Source of the DNA: Caenorhabditis remanei
Lineage: Eukaryota > Nematoda > Chromadorea > Rhabditida > Rhabditidae
Direction of reading: 5' to 3'
Assembly: GCF_010183535.1 (NCBI RefSeq)
Contig: NC_071332.1
Location: 9,424,001-9,488,000, forward strand
Length of the DNA stretch: 64,000 nt
Positions within the stretch are counted from its first letter, which is position 1, and the number at the start of each line of letters is the position of its first letter. Under the pieces are notes generated by a model. The model worked only from the letters and a program-made list of their open reading frames with translations, was not told where the DNA came from and made no database searches. The translations under genes were made by a program, and so were the position numbers. Shown in pieces: positions 33,729-45,961 of the stretch.

Positions 33729-35855
33729 CTACAATTTCTTTCCATGGATAACTTCTTGATATTTCTCTCCGGTCTCATTGATTTCATCGAAAATCTTCAT
33801 TCTTCCATTCTGGAAATGATCCTTCATTTCGCTTTTTGGATAGTCGATTTTGAAATATCTATCCGGATGGTCTGCACTGTATTTCTCCCAGACCTCCGGC
33901 CCATTCTTTCCATTCGGATTTCTAGACAATTTTTTGTTTCATTTAACTTCATGTTTTCCTGGCTTACCCATATTTAGCGAAGTTAGAAACCAATGTTCCC
34001 ATCATATCCATAACTTTGAGTTCCTCCTCATTCGGAGTGAATTCTCCAAAACCTTCTCCGACGATATATCTCAATTCGGATGCATGAGTTGCTGCTTTGA
34101 ATGGTAATGATTCTGCCATTGGACTAATATTGTCCTTATTGAAATAATCGAATGACGCGAGATATGCATTGTTTCCATATTTGGCACTGGATCTTACAGT
34201 ATCAAATATGCCAATATTGAACCAAGCATCTCCAACGAACTGAAAATTTAAGATATTTCATTTTTATTTTCTTCCTGAGCCCTCACTTCAACTAATCTCT
34301 TGGTGACAGCTGCTGTATCATTAACATCAACATCCTTCATGTACAAATCCAAAAGTTTTCTTTTGATGCCTTCAGGATCATTTACAAGATCCGAACCAAA
34401 TATCACGTCTATTGTTTCTTCGAAATTTTTGTTTGCCATTGCTTAAGAGAAAACTCATTGTTGATTTCCACAAAAAATCTGCATTTTGCTCACCGAAACT
34501 AAGCCCTTCATACTCTCCAACAGTTGCAATTGCATCTAGTTTTGGAGCTTCTTTTCTCAATTCATCTAATGGTTTTGGGAAGAAATCTCCATCGAGATTG
34601 GGAACAAATGATAAGAATCCAGAAGCTGCCCTTTCGAACTTCTCGATTTCAATGAACTTGTCAGACTTTTGCGATTGATACCACTGGAGCAGGCTCTTCG
34701 AGTCTAAAAGTTTAAATTTAGTGAATTGGAAAATATTAAGGATTTACCTTCTCCAGTGTATCCATGTAACTTGGCAAACTCTCTGAAAATTTTTGCTTGT
34801 AAATCCTTCGGACGAATCGCGAAATCACAGTAAGCCGAACCTGAGTTCGCCATGAAACGATGGAATAATTCTGAAACAAATCCAAGTTTTTAATGTTCAC
34901 AAAAATCCGTTTTTACTGTTCGAATGAGGGCTCAATGCAAGAAAATCAACACTTGCTCCGCCTGCACTTGTTCCAAAAATAGTGACGCTGTTTGGATCTC
35001 CTCCGAAAGACGAAATGTGTTGTTGGACCCATTTGAGCGCAAGAGTCTGATCCCATAATCCATAATTTCCTTTCGAAACGTCATCTCCAGTTGTCAGGAA
35101 ACCCAATGGACCTACACGATAATTGGCAGTTACTACGACCAAATCTCTCAATGGAAGAGTTCCAGACAGAGAGTAGTCGTCAATCATGGAAGAGAACCCG
35201 ACTTCGAAGCCTCCTCCATAGAAGTAAACAACTACTGGAAGACCTTTTGGCTGAAACATCTCAGCTCAGTCTAGTGTACAACAAGTGTAAACATACGAAT
35301 TCAGTAGAGTTAGATCTTGGAGCAAATACATTCAGATTCAAGCAATTATCCTCGGCGAACTCTCGACAGTCTTTTGGAACAAACTGAAAAAGTGGTGCTC
35401 GTTTTGATTTCGAGATCAATTCGAAAGGAGGTAAAAAAGATTGTTAGAAAAAACTTTAAACTTACAGTGGCTCCAAAAACGCCAGATTGTGGACAACCTG
35501 GACCGTATTTGTAGCAGTCGATTGGCTCTTTCCATTTATCAGCAACCACAGGTTTCTGATATCTGAGTTCTCCAATTGGAGACTTTGCGAATGGGATTCC
35601 AAGGTAGCCATCTACAATTTTATTCTCCTGAAAAGCAAGTTACGTCAAGATTTTATTTTGAAAAAAACTAACATGTTTATAGATATTTCCTCTTATTGGA
35701 CCACACGTAGCATTGAAAACTTCTTGATTGTTTTCAGGTTTCAAATGAGATAGAAAGCCTCCCATTTCCAATGAAATCGAAACAAGTAAAAAAAGAAAGA
35801 GACAGATAGAGGCAGCGATTGCAATTGTGGTCACAGTGACACGCCAATAGGGCAT
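33729..35855 (-). CDS. Carboxylesterase 1 (type B, secreted or membrane-anchored)
   Basis: Exons: 35673-35855, 35466-35627, 35297-35383, 34917-35250, 34748-34870, 34494-34703, 34287-34441, 33968-34239, 33729-33921; 572 aa, normal length for the family. Alpha/beta-hydrolase that cleaves carboxylic esters. The N-terminal hydrophobic stretch (IAASICLFLFLLVSI) is a signal peptide or anchor. Landmarks: ENKIVDGYLGIPFAKSPIGE, EDNCLNLNVF, oxyanion-hole GGGFEVG, and GNYGLWDQTLALKWVQQHI. The triad can be placed as Ser239 (FGTSAGGAS), Glu362 (GEYEGLSF) and His470 (AATHASEL). All residues look functional. It lies next to chemoreceptor-like genes on the same strand; a role in degrading ester signals or diet compounds is only inference. 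Confidence 0.93.
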
Positions 35856-36241
35856 TATATAGAGACGCAGGCAGAAACTACGGGCAGAAAACACACGAAG
35901 ATGACAAACATTTGGGTTTAGAGATTAATATTTTCATTGATTGTAGTTCGAATTTTTTGTAGTTTTTATTGCGAATATAGCTATGGAATAACAGTTTTTC
36001 GGCGACAACAAAAACCAAAACAAGATGACCTCCTTTTGCCGAAAACAAGTTTCATTGATTCTTGACCTCCAATACACCTTTTTGCCCTGTGGTCACTAGC
36101 ACCCGTCAAGTGAAAATATATGCACGAGAAAATGTTCTATTTGGTTAGAAAATATTTGTATTATCCACATAGAACTTCTAAAAAAGTTTATCCGCTTCCA
36201 TGTTTCAAAATTATATAACCGGATTGAAACTGTATTGATCC
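35856..36241. other. Intergenic: carboxylesterase 1 upstream region
   Basis: Fewer than 400 bp between the esterase ATG and the stop codon of receptor A; presumably the esterase promoter. No exon seen. Confidence 0.5.
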
Positions 36242-37386
36242 CTAATTTATGGATACAATTGACATCATAACTGTTCTAGACGGATTTCTATCGATGTTTC
36301 TAGTTTTCAGAAAACGGAAACAATCTCCTCTTATTGATCTGCAAACATTTTTTTATTCTAATTCCTTTTTTCCAGAACTAACTTGTTGAAAATTAAAAGC
36401 ATACACGGATTAACATAGCAATGAATAATCCATACGCAGTTCAGAATCGCTTGATTCGTCTTGTCCTGCATATCGATGAATGTAAACATTGTGAACAAAG
36501 CTGGATGCCATACAAATATCATCCCTGATATATAACTTGTTGTAAACGCAGATTGAAACAATATTGCTATCTCATTTTTTCTAGATTGAACACTGCTTCT
36601 CAAGTTCTTCGCCTGAAAACTTCACAATTTCTGGGAATACATTAAAAAGTGAAACTCACCATAAAAATGAGGTAAGCAATGCTTATATAAGAGAGGAATG
36701 AAATAATCAAACATGGAAAACTGAGACATATTTCCAAAGTATCGAAAATATGAGAAAATGGAACAGTGAAATCGTAACCCCATCCGGGAGGGTACATCTC
36801 CATATTTCGAAAAATTATACCATACAGAAAAAGGATGAAAATCCAGGAGAGAACCAGGCCGAGAAGAAATTTGATGACTCCATTGAATTTATGAGAGTGT
36901 ATCATGTTGGAGAATATGAGAATACGAGAAACAGCTAACAGAGTTACAACAGGTAAATCGCATATCCATAAAGTGTTCATAGTTGCTCCGATAATCTGAA
37001 GATTTAGATGGAATGGCTTCCAGAATAGTCTACTTACTCGGACTACAGTGTCAAAAGTTTTCAATAAATTTGGAAAAATGACAGCTGGAGAAGTGAGAAA
37101 GTGTCCTAATCCTTGTCCAAGTAAACAGAAATTAACGATATTCATCATTTTAAAGGTCATGTTTGGTGTCTGACAGTTCTTCAGATGGAGAGTCTGAATT
37201 TATGCTTTAAATTTAGAAGCAAAAGAAGTTTCCTACCGATATGATGACCAATAGAAATGGAGCATTGAACATTGAGAGAATGAAATAAATTATGCCGAAA
37301 TAAAACATTTCTTTATCGGCGTTCGCATCGAAGAGTGATTTAGAAGCGGTGTCATAATCTGACGTTGTAGTGGAATAGACACTCAT
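36242..37386 (-). CDS. Nematode 7TM chemoreceptor-like protein A
   Basis: Exons: 37237-37386, 37038-37193, 36660-36995, 36383-36612, 36242-36338; 322 aa. Seven hydrophobic helices can be counted: FYFGIIYFILSMFNAPFLLV, MNIVNFCLLGQGLGHFL, LPVVTLLAVSRILIFSN (helix 3 with an SR at the DRY position), FLLGLVLSWIFILFLYGII, LSFPCLIISFLSYISIAYL, AFTTSYISGMIFVW and NCVWIIHCYVNPCMLLIFN (helix 7 with NP). The topology and IHCYVNP signature fit a nematode-specific serpentine receptor class; srxa-like is my best guess but not certain. Intron 2 (36996-37037, 42 bp) has no stop and keeps frame, and a small fifth exon starts SIRGDC. Exons of 156, 336 and 230 bp are identical in length in all four paralogues here. 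Confidence 0.85.
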
Positions 37387-37821
37387 CCCAGACACAATAA
37401 TTCTGACTCTAACTCCCAAATTGAAGGGATTCGAAAACTCAGAATTCAGATTAAGAGAAGAAAAACAAAAAGAAAAAGTGTAATTTACGACGAAGACGTT
37501 GTGAACACGCAGATCACTTCATCTCGTTTTCAATCAGAGACCGAAATTAGTGTGTTGTTTTTTCGAAAATGCTTGGAATTAGAAAACACATGTGTGTGAA
37601 TCAGATTGCATGGGAAGACTCTATTCTTGAAAATTTTGTGTTTGTATCGAGAATAGTTTATTGGAAAAAATACATCATTTAGTGAATAGAGGATTGTAGA
37701 ATTTCCAAACAGAAGTCGGAATGCCGCCACATAAAACCATATTTATTTTTCTAGGAATGGTTAAGATTTAAGGTTTTTATTTCGGAATAATTCGGTTATG
37801 TGAAATAATAAAAAAAGTAAT
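37387..37821. other. Intergenic between receptors A and B
   Basis: 435 bp, AT-rich; holds the upstream region of receptor A and the 3' flank of receptor B. No exon or repeat supported. Confidence 0.45.
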
Positions 37822-39127
37822 TTAAATTGCATTGGTTACTGTAATTTGAATTGCTGTAAATGTGTTCTCTGTTCTTGTAGCGACAATTGCTTTGTTTCGA
37901 ATTCCCAACATTCTCAAACATATTTGTCTCACAGATCTGAAAGTTTTGAGTAGATTTTATTCTTAAATACCACTTGTTTACTTGTTACAGATCAATGTCA
38001 TTGTTGGATTTACGTAACAATGAAAAATTAAGCAACAATTCAGAATTCCCTGATTCCTTTTACTCTCCATATCAATAAAAGGAATCATTGAAAACAGAGC
38101 TTGATGCCAGACAAAGATCATTGCTGTTATATATGTAGTTACAAATGTTGATTGGAGAAGAATTGCAATCTCATTTTTGCGAGTTTGAACACAACTCATG
38201 AGACTTTTTCTCTGCAAAATTATAATTACTGGAAGCAGAAAAAAAGAAAAAAATTTAATAACAATGAAGTTTTAACCAGATATGCAGAAACCAAAACAAA
38301 GCAATGTGTGCACAAACTCAGAGAACCAGTTCGAAGTCTGACTCTGCTTATGTCAAAAGGTTCATTTTTGTAACGTTGACTGAATAGTCGTTCGTCATCT
38401 TACCTTATAAATCAAGAATGTCATGAAAATATAGGCCAAGTAAGATATTGTGAGACAAGAGAGACTCAATGATATCTCCAATTCAGAGAAAAGTTCTGCG
38501 TATGGAACACTGAAATCATAATCCCATCCGGGAGACACGAAGATCAAGTTTTGAGTGATTGAGCCATAGATAAGAACGAATGCTATCCAGGTCCAAGATA
38601 AGAAAATAAATAACTTCATGAATTTCGGGAATCGATGAGTCGTTATTTTGTTTGTAAAGACTAAAACCCGACTGACAGCCAGAAGAGTGATCATAGGGAA
38701 ATCAGCAATCCAGAATGTGTTCATTGTGCACCCGACTACCTGAGAATACTTGATGACTAAGTTCTATAGAATTCTGAAAATTCTGTTGGCTTACATTTAC
38801 GATAAATCCGTAACGGGTCACAATATTGGGGAAAATGAGGCTAGGACCTGTAAGAAAATGAGTAATTCCTTGGGTTAGTTGAGAACAATTGATGATGTTC
38901 ATTAGCTTGAAAGTCATATTTGGAGTTTCTCGATCTTTCATGTAAATAGCCTGAAATTGTAATCTAAAAGGTTCAACAAAGAACAATCTCTGCATATCTC
39001 TGACCTTAATCACCAAGAAAAACAATGCGGGTAGAAAAACTGCCACCATACAGTAAGCAATACCAAAGTTTCTCATTTCCACGTCTGGATTCAATTGGAA
39101 TAGTGAAGAAGAGTCGGACGAAGCCAT
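37822..39127 (-). CDS. Nematode 7TM chemoreceptor-like protein B
   Basis: Exons: 39005-39127, 38795-38950, 38404-38739, 37982-38211, 37822-37936; 319 aa. Paralogue of A, with helix 1 YCMVAVFLPALFFLVI, the KDRETPNMTFKLMNIIN segment, helix 3 FPMITLLAVSRVLVFTN and helix 7 FHCYVNPTMTLICNK. The C-terminal tail continues SVRQICLRMLGIRNKA and ends ITVTNAI. The start at 39127 follows from exon-1 homology with receptor C (both 123 bp). No signal peptide, as usual for these receptors. Likely expressed in sensory neurons if it follows the family, but the sequence alone does not show this. Confidence 0.85.
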
Positions 39128-39636
39128 GAGGAAAACTGAGACAAAATAAAAGACAAATGAGTACTCAAATAATAAAAACGGCAATTGGTTTGTTATGATT
39201 TCACTGAAGCGAAAATTTTGTATCTGATATGAGAAGGAATTGAAATAATATCGAAAATAACAAGTGACACAATGCCTGCTCAAAATCCCGCAAAATTCAA
39301 GTTAAAGGGATTTTCGGCGACCATGCTGTCAAAGGCAGGCCCGCGGCCCTTCCATTTAAGTGGACAAAATTTGGGCCATCTATTTAAAAATGAATTCAGC
39401 AGCTCAGAAAACAGTGGGGGTCGCCATATAATTTTGAGTCTGCAAGTATCTTGAAAAAACCCACGGCCGGCTGTGTGACAGCTCTTACCGGTATGAATTA
39501 AATGTTTTCCCAAAGTATAATTTTCCGCATTTTTTCTGAGCAACGTATCCAATTTTTTTCAAACATGTTTTTTACGATAAACTGAAATGGTTTTGATAGA
39601 ATGAAAAGAAAATCTGAACAATATACTCAATAAGTT
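39128..39636. other. Intergenic with a GC-richer unclassified segment
   Basis: About 39300-39500 holds blocks such as AAAGGCAGGCCCGCGGCCCT and ACCCACGGCCGGCTG that are clearly richer in GC than their surroundings. This suggests an inserted repeat fragment, but I see no ends or target duplication. No exon supported. Confidence 0.4.
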
Positions 39637-40794
39637 TTAATTCGGGCTTGTTTCAGTTGGATGAATAGAAGATAGCTTAGATACAACACCATTGTTATAA
39701 GGTTTTCCCTTTCGGATTCCCAGTAATTTCAAGAGTTCATTTCGAATAGATCTGAAATAAACTAGAGAGTGTTTCTTGAAATTTCTTTTCTTAAACCATA
39801 CTTGTTGCAAACCAATGTGAGTATCGGGTTGACATAACAATGAAGAATGAGACAACAGTTTAGAATAGCTTGATTCCTTTGATTGTCCATATCTATGAAG
39901 GAAACCATTGAGAATAATGATTGGTGCCAAATAAATATCATTATAGTTATGTAAGTAGTTACAAATGTTGACTGGAGCAGAATCGAAATTTCATTCTTTC
40001 TCGAGTGAACACACCCTACCGTATTCTTTTTCTAAAACCATTTGATTAGCTAATTTTCAGAAAAAAAGTGTTAGTTCAGCTTACCGCATAAATCAAATAA
40101 ACCATCGAAATATATGAAACATAGGACATAGAAAGACATGCGAAGCTGATAATAACTTCCAAAGTTGCAAAAGTCTCTGCATTTGAAACAGTAAAATCGT
40201 AGTCCCAACCAGGAGTCACAAGGAGAAAATTCTGAGTAAACGATCCAGCAATAATCAGAAATAATGCCCATGTAATAATAGAACACAATATGAGTTTTAT
40301 CAAAATAGGAAACTGATTTGAACCAATAACATTTGAGAATATGAGAATACGAGTAACGGCAAGAAGAGTCATCAGAGGGAAGTCAGCTATCCACAGGCTG
40401 TTCATTACACATCCAATTATCTGGAATCGTTCAGTTCTGTATTAGGAAATTTGATTTTAGTTCCACGTACTCTGACAATAACATCCAGTTTGATTAGTAG
40501 TTGAGGTAAAATGAGCATTGGTCCGCTTATCAAATGAGAAAAAGCTTGGCCAAGTTGACAAAAGTTTACCATATTCATCAAAATATAAGTTATGTTTGGA
40601 CTCTCACGACATTTTAGTTGTATCGCCTGGAAATCGGGAACTATTTTTTGAAGAAGTATGAGAAACTGTACCTTCATTATTACAAAAAACAAAGGAATTA
40701 ATGGGAATGCAATCAAAAAATAGGCGACACCGTATTCAATCATTGCTACGTCGTGGTTTGTTTGAAGTAGAAAAGTTGAGTTCATGAAAGACAT
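39637..40794 (-). CDS. Nematode 7TM chemoreceptor-like protein C
   Basis: Exons: 40672-40794, 40471-40626, 40085-40420, 39802-40031, 39637-39751; 319 aa. Same architecture and length as B. Landmarks: helix 1 YGVAYFLIAFPLIPLFFVIM, KCRESPNITYILMNMVN, helix 3 FPLMTLLAVTRILIFSN, SPGWDYDF-type loop (TPGWDYDFTV), helix 7 LHCYVNPILTLVCNK, and the tail SIRNELLKLLGIRKG. An alternative start is the Met at codon 4. The last exon is the closest intact match to the relic at 33427-33525. Confidence 0.85.
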
Positions 40795-41271
40795 GATATC
40801 AGAATGAGCAATGCAGAAGTCAAGAAATCAACATTATTTCTACATGTTTCTTTTATGCAAAATAGTATTGTGGCACCGTGGGAATATTAAGAGATCTTAT
40901 GATATACAACATCAAATGATCAAAATGTTTCCTGTTGGAAAACGTGCGTACATGAACCTTGTTAGATATTTGGTTTATTGGAAAAGTTTCTGAATTAGCC
41001 TTACACTGAACAGGTGTTTTGATCAAGTCAAAATGTTCGTTCTGAGAAATCACGTTATTTAAAAAAACGGAAACGGTTCGAGATTACACTGGCTCTTGTG
41101 ACTGATGTGAACAAATGTCGTTTGATTATTTGCGACTGAAAAAACTGGAAGATACATCCAACAACGTGCAAATTCACAAAGAGGAAAAGTTTTATCAAAA
41201 CTACTCTTTCACTTTAGAAAAATACAGATAATATCGAAAACAACAACTACCATAATTTAAAAACAAAGATC
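40795..41271. other. Intergenic between receptor C and carboxylesterase 2
   Basis: 477 bp containing the upstream region of receptor C and the 3' flank of carboxylesterase 2. Short ORFs only; nothing supported. Confidence 0.45.
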
Positions 41272-43385
41272 TTAGCCGGATGTTGACATATTAAATTTCA
41301 CTTTCTTCGACAATTTTGCTAAACCATAAACGATTTCTTGATATTTCTTGGAATTTTGATTGATCCCATCATAAATTGTCAGTCTTCCGTCTTGGAAGTT
41401 GTCAGCCATTTCACTAATTGGATAATCGATTTTATAATACATCAGAGGTTTAGTCAAATTGTATGGTTTCCATGATTTTGTTTTGTTCTTTCCGTTCGGA
41501 TCACTGAAAAAAATCAGTATGATTTCAAATCCCAAGAATGATAAACTTACCCATACTTCACGAAATTCGACATCATGTTTCCTACTATATTCATGACTTT
41601 TTTCTCCTCATCATTCGGATTGAATCCAGTCATCACTCCACTTCCAAAGTAATATTTGAAATCAGAACTATGAGAAGCTGCTTTGAAAGGCTGCATCATA
41701 TCAGCTATATCAGTTGATGCCTTGTTGAAATAATTGAATGATCCGAAATAAGCTTTGTTCCCATATTTCGCATATGATCTGACAGCATCGAGAGCTCCAC
41801 TATTGAATACGGAATCACTGACGTACTGAAAACATGTTGACGTTTATTATGATTTCTCCGAAATTCTCACATCAACCACTTGCTTATTGGTCAAATTTCT
41901 ATCCAACGGACTGACACCACCAAGATAAAAGCTAGTAAGATTCTTCTTGACGTCTTCATAGTAGTCTGTGACATCTAATCCATACGTCTCATCGACAAAC
42001 TTCCCAAAATTACTGTAAGGTTCCGCGAACAGCTTATTGAAGATTACTGTAAGAGACTAGGCTACTATAGTTTCAGACAAATACCAACTCATTCCAACAG
42101 ATTCCATCTCTGCTACAGTAATCATTGCATCTTTCTTTGGAGCTTCTTTCCTCAATATGTCGAATGGTTTTGGAAAGAAATCTCCATCGAAATTAGGAAC
42201 AAAAGGAACAACACCAGCTGCAGTTGATTTAAATCCGGCTACATCTTTGAATTTTGCTGCATCTTGAGCACGATACCAATCGATAAGGTTTTGAGAATCT
42301 GAATCCGCGTAAGTCTAAACAATTGGAAACAACCGAATCTACCATTTCCTTTGAACCCGTGAAACTGAGCAAACTCTAATCCAACTTGTGATTCAACTCT
42401 TTGAGGTCGGATAGCAAAATTACAGAAAGCGGTTCCCGACATTGAGATTGACCGATGGAAAAGACCTAGAAATCATGCATCAGTTCATTTAGACATGTTT
42501 TTAACGTACCGTTTGAATGTGGACTCAATGATAAGAAATCTGTACTAGCCGATCCTGCACTTGTACCCGAAAGTGTCACACTGTTTGGATCTCCCCCGAA
42601 TGCAGCAATATTGTCATGAACCCATTGTAGAGCAAGTGTTTGATCCCATAATCCATAATTTCCACTTGCTTTTCCATCAGCAACAGTCAAAAAACCCAGG
42701 GGACCTAGACGATAGTTCATTGTAACCACAACAATATCTCTTTGTGGAATAGTTCCACTCATTGCATATCCATCCATATAAGATGTGTATCCAATCTCGA
42801 AACCTCCTCCATAAATGTAAACTAGAACTGGTAAACCGTTTGGCTGAAATAAGCAGGTATTACACGAATAGACGAATCAGAACATTACAAATTCAGAAGA
42901 TGTCCATCGGGGTGCAAAAACATTCAGAGTCAAACAATTGTCTTCGGCAAACGGACACGTTTTTGTGGCAGTTAACTAAACATTTTGAAAATATATAGTT
43001 TTAGCATTAAAAATTTTTTTTTCACCCCCGCAAATTGTCCGGTTTGCGGACATCCAGGACCATACTCGTAACAATCTCTTGGCTCTGTCCATTTATCAAA
43101 CGGTGCTGGTTTCTTGTAACGAAGCTCTCCAATTGGTGGTTTTGCGAAAGGGATTCCAAGATAGCCATCTACTATTTTAGTACCCTATAAATTAAGTATT
43201 TTTCTGCATTTCGTATTGAACCAACTCACGAAGGTGTATATATTTCCTCTAATTGGTCCACATGGTGCATTCAAGACTTCTGGATTCTTATCAGGCTGCT
43301 TATTTCCAGCTAAACTACCCAGTAAATCACTGCTTACAAATAAAATGAACGAACATTCGAATAAAAGAAATAAAGAAGTAGACAT
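41272..43385 (-). CDS. Carboxylesterase 2 (type B, secreted)
   Basis: Exons: 43230-43385, 43026-43184, 42889-42975, 42510-42843, 42343-42465, 42089-42298, 41871-42046, 41551-41825, 41272-41503; 583 aa. Paralogue of carboxylesterase 1 with the same nine-exon plan and four exons of identical length (87, 334, 123, 210 bp). The Met at 43385 opens a signal peptide (LFLLFECSFILFVSS). Landmarks: IVDGYLGIPFAKPPIGELRY, GGGFEIG, Ser229 in SGTSAGSAS, Glu352 in VAEMESVG (the usual EG is ES here) and His467 in AASHSSDF. The exon 6-7 junction uses A|GTTGGT in phase 1, preferred over a nearby GTATTT because it keeps frame and matches the paralogue. The C-terminus is about 14 residues longer than in esterase 1 (FNMSTSG end). 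Likely active. Confidence 0.92.
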
Positions 43386-43773
43386 GATTGAGAGTAAGAG
43401 TGACCAATAACAGACTGAAACTGTAAAATGAATGAATCTTTTATAAATCATGTAGGGATTAGATTGGATCAAGATCGATTAAAAATGATCATAACAAAAA
43501 ACGTAACACGAAGTGAACAGGAACTAAAAACTCAAAAGTGTGAAAAAACTGAAAACCAAAATATGTATGTCTGATAGACGATGACAGAGGTATACTAGAC
43601 TGTGTTGACACTGTTTCAACTACTTTTTCAAAGAAGAGTCTCAAATGTTTCCAGTTATTTTACTCTGATGTTTGGCAATCCTGAATAAATTTATTCTTAA
43701 TTTCTGTGAATATTTTGTGAAAAAATGACAGAAAAAGAAACAGAATGAACGAAATTCAATTAGTATTTCCTAT
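43386..43773. other. Upstream region of carboxylesterase 2
   Basis: About 390 bp, AT-rich, without supported exons; lies between the esterase 2 start and the relic exon of a third esterase. Confidence 0.45.
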
Positions 43774-43943
43774 GATAATCTTCTGATATCTAATGTTAGC
43801 TTTCTGGATTTCTTCAAAAGCGTCCCGACTCTTATTATGAAATTCTCTCTCATTTCATTTTTTGGATAATCTACTTTGAAATATTTATTCGGTTGCTTCA
43901 GATTGTACTTTCCCCGATTTCCTGAGTTATTTTTCCCATTTTT
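43774..43943 (-). pseudogene. Relic last exon of a third carboxylesterase
   Basis: Behind a preserved acceptor (ATTTCAG) the sequence reads KNGKNNSGNRGKYNL, then NKYFKVDYPKNEMRENF. This matches the last exons of both esterases (NGKN...YFKIDYPKSEM). After 43855 the frame must shift by one to continue with DAFEEIQKANIRYQKII, the counterpart of KIFDEINETGEKYQEVI. None of the other eight exons is present, so this is a decayed remnant. Confidence 0.75.
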
Positions 43944-44150
43944 CTGAAATTTCTATACAGAAACTAGTGATATGAGCGAGAGAACATAGATTCAGACTGT
44001 TAGATAATTGAATTTGATAAAGTTTGTAGTTCGTTTTTGAAGTTTGTATCCTGTTTTCATTTCATGCCATATTTCAGGATTAATTTATTACATTTTAATA
44101 GAAAGAATTCAGAATTATACATTCAAAAGACAAACTCAAACTTATTATTG

Positions 44151-45290
44151 CTATACTACAGAAAACACAGAAACAATTACTGTTGGTTGGATCGTTTTAC
44201 CACAATTAAACTCCAAGTTTGAAATATTTTCGACATCTTCTCTGATAGACCTGAAAAAGATTCTTGAACTCAAAGTCAGAACCTTTCGAACACCTATTAA
44301 ATAACAGCATCATCACTGGATTGACATAGCAATGAAGAATCCAGAGCCCATTCACCATTGCTTGATTTGTTTTGTTCGTCATGTCAATAAAAGATAAAAT
44401 TGGAAATAAAACAGGATGCCAGATAATAACCATGAAAGATATGTAAACTGTAACAAAAGTATACTGGAGTAAAATGGATACTTCATTCTTCCGAGACTTC
44501 ACTGTACTTTGGAAGTTTCTTTTCTGTAAAGAAAAACTGCAATCTTGCAACTTCTCGAGTGAAAGTACCCCATAAATCAAGTAAATAATCGTCAAATATG
44601 ACAAATAAGATACTAATAAACAAGGAAAACTCAAAAATATTTCTAGTGTATCGAACGTTGAAGCATACGGAACTTCGAAATCATAACCCCACATTGGAGG
44701 ACTCATTTTGACATTTTGAGTGACACAACCAACAAGAATGATGAAGAAAATCCAAGAAAAAATCAGAGACAAGACAACTTTAATTGAGATATGGAATGTT
44801 TTGAAGCCAATTACATTGCAGAATATGAAAATACGACAAACTGCCAAAAGAGCCATAACTGGAAGGTCAGCAATCCAAAACGAGTTCATAATGCATCCAA
44901 TTATCTGAAAAATCATCAGTTTCCGTCTAACTCGGGAATAACTCACTCTTATTGCTATATCAAACTTTATGAGCATTCTTGGAAAAATTAAAATAGGAGA
45001 AGTAATGAAATGGCCAATCCCCTGACAGAGTTGTAAAAAGTTGATGATATTCATCAATTTGTATGTCATGCTTGGAGTTTTTGAGTATTTATTATAAATC
45101 ACCTGAAAATGTGTTTTTGTTTGATACAAGACTCTTCGAAAATTAGTTTTCGAGTTCTCACCGTCATGATGAAGAAATACAGAGGAAAAATTAACATTGA
45201 CAACACGAAGAAGGCAACTCCAGAATACAACATTTCCACATTATCATTGATTGTGAATAAAGATTCTGAATTAGTTATAGACGTATTCAT
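44151..45290 (-). CDS. Nematode 7TM chemoreceptor-like protein D
   Basis: Exons: 45162-45290, 44947-45102, 44569-44904, 44294-44523, 44151-44250; 316 aa. Landmarks: helix 1 YSGVAFFVLSMLIFPLYFFI, TPSMTYKLMNIINFLQLCQG, helix 3 LPVMALLAVCRIFIFCN, MWGYDFEVPY loop, helix 6 VTVYISFMVIIWHPVLF, helix 7 LHCYVNPVMMLLFN, then tail SIREDVENIS. Two of its introns (42 and 45 bp) lack stops and keep frame, so a continuous 307-codon ORF hides the real exon structure; the splice positions are set by the other paralogues. Separated from receptor C by carboxylesterase 2 and the esterase relic. Confidence 0.85.
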
Positions 45291-45961
45291 CAGAAATAAC
45301 AAATCAGAAAGAAAGAGGTTAGGAAAGAACATGCCATTTACTCCTATGCTTGGTTTTTTCTTGATGAACAAGCCTCTCAATTTCTTGGAACAATCGTGAG
45401 AAGACTAAACTGTTTTCGGCTTTCCAAGCAAAACAAGACAAGGCTCTCATTTGCCAAGCTTTGTTCTTTGATGCTAGATTTGTCTGGTGATTCACTTTAC
45501 GTCCAAAATAGAACATAATCATTTGTCACTAAAGGTCTCATCCCGAAGATGATTCTTCCAGTTTTTACTGCTCCCATAACTTCTTTTCATCTCTTCCATT
45601 TGAAATTCTGGAAATATGTGAAACCGTTATGTCTTCTTTTATTGGAGATTTCCGCAGGTATTCTTCTGATCTCCAATGAGTAAACGATCGAATATATAAA
45701 TTCTCTGGAGCTCTCACGACAACTTCTACGCCTCTATTCATCATGAAACATATATGTTAACGACTCAACAATATCAGTCTGGTTTAGTTTCATCTCATAC
45801 ATCAATCCTATTTCTTAACCAGGAAGTATGTCAAGTGTTTATTAGTTGTCTTGATAACAACTGACCGTAACACTTTCATCCGTTTTTCACTCATCTCTCA
45901 GTGTCTCAGCTGCCTCATATGAACTTCTCGAAACCAAGTAGATTGACAGTTCTCCAGAAAC
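45291..45961. other. Divergent upstream region of receptor D and the Kunitz gene
   Basis: 671 bp between two divergently transcribed genes, so it must hold both promoters. No exon or clear TATA box on the plus side. Confidence 0.45.
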
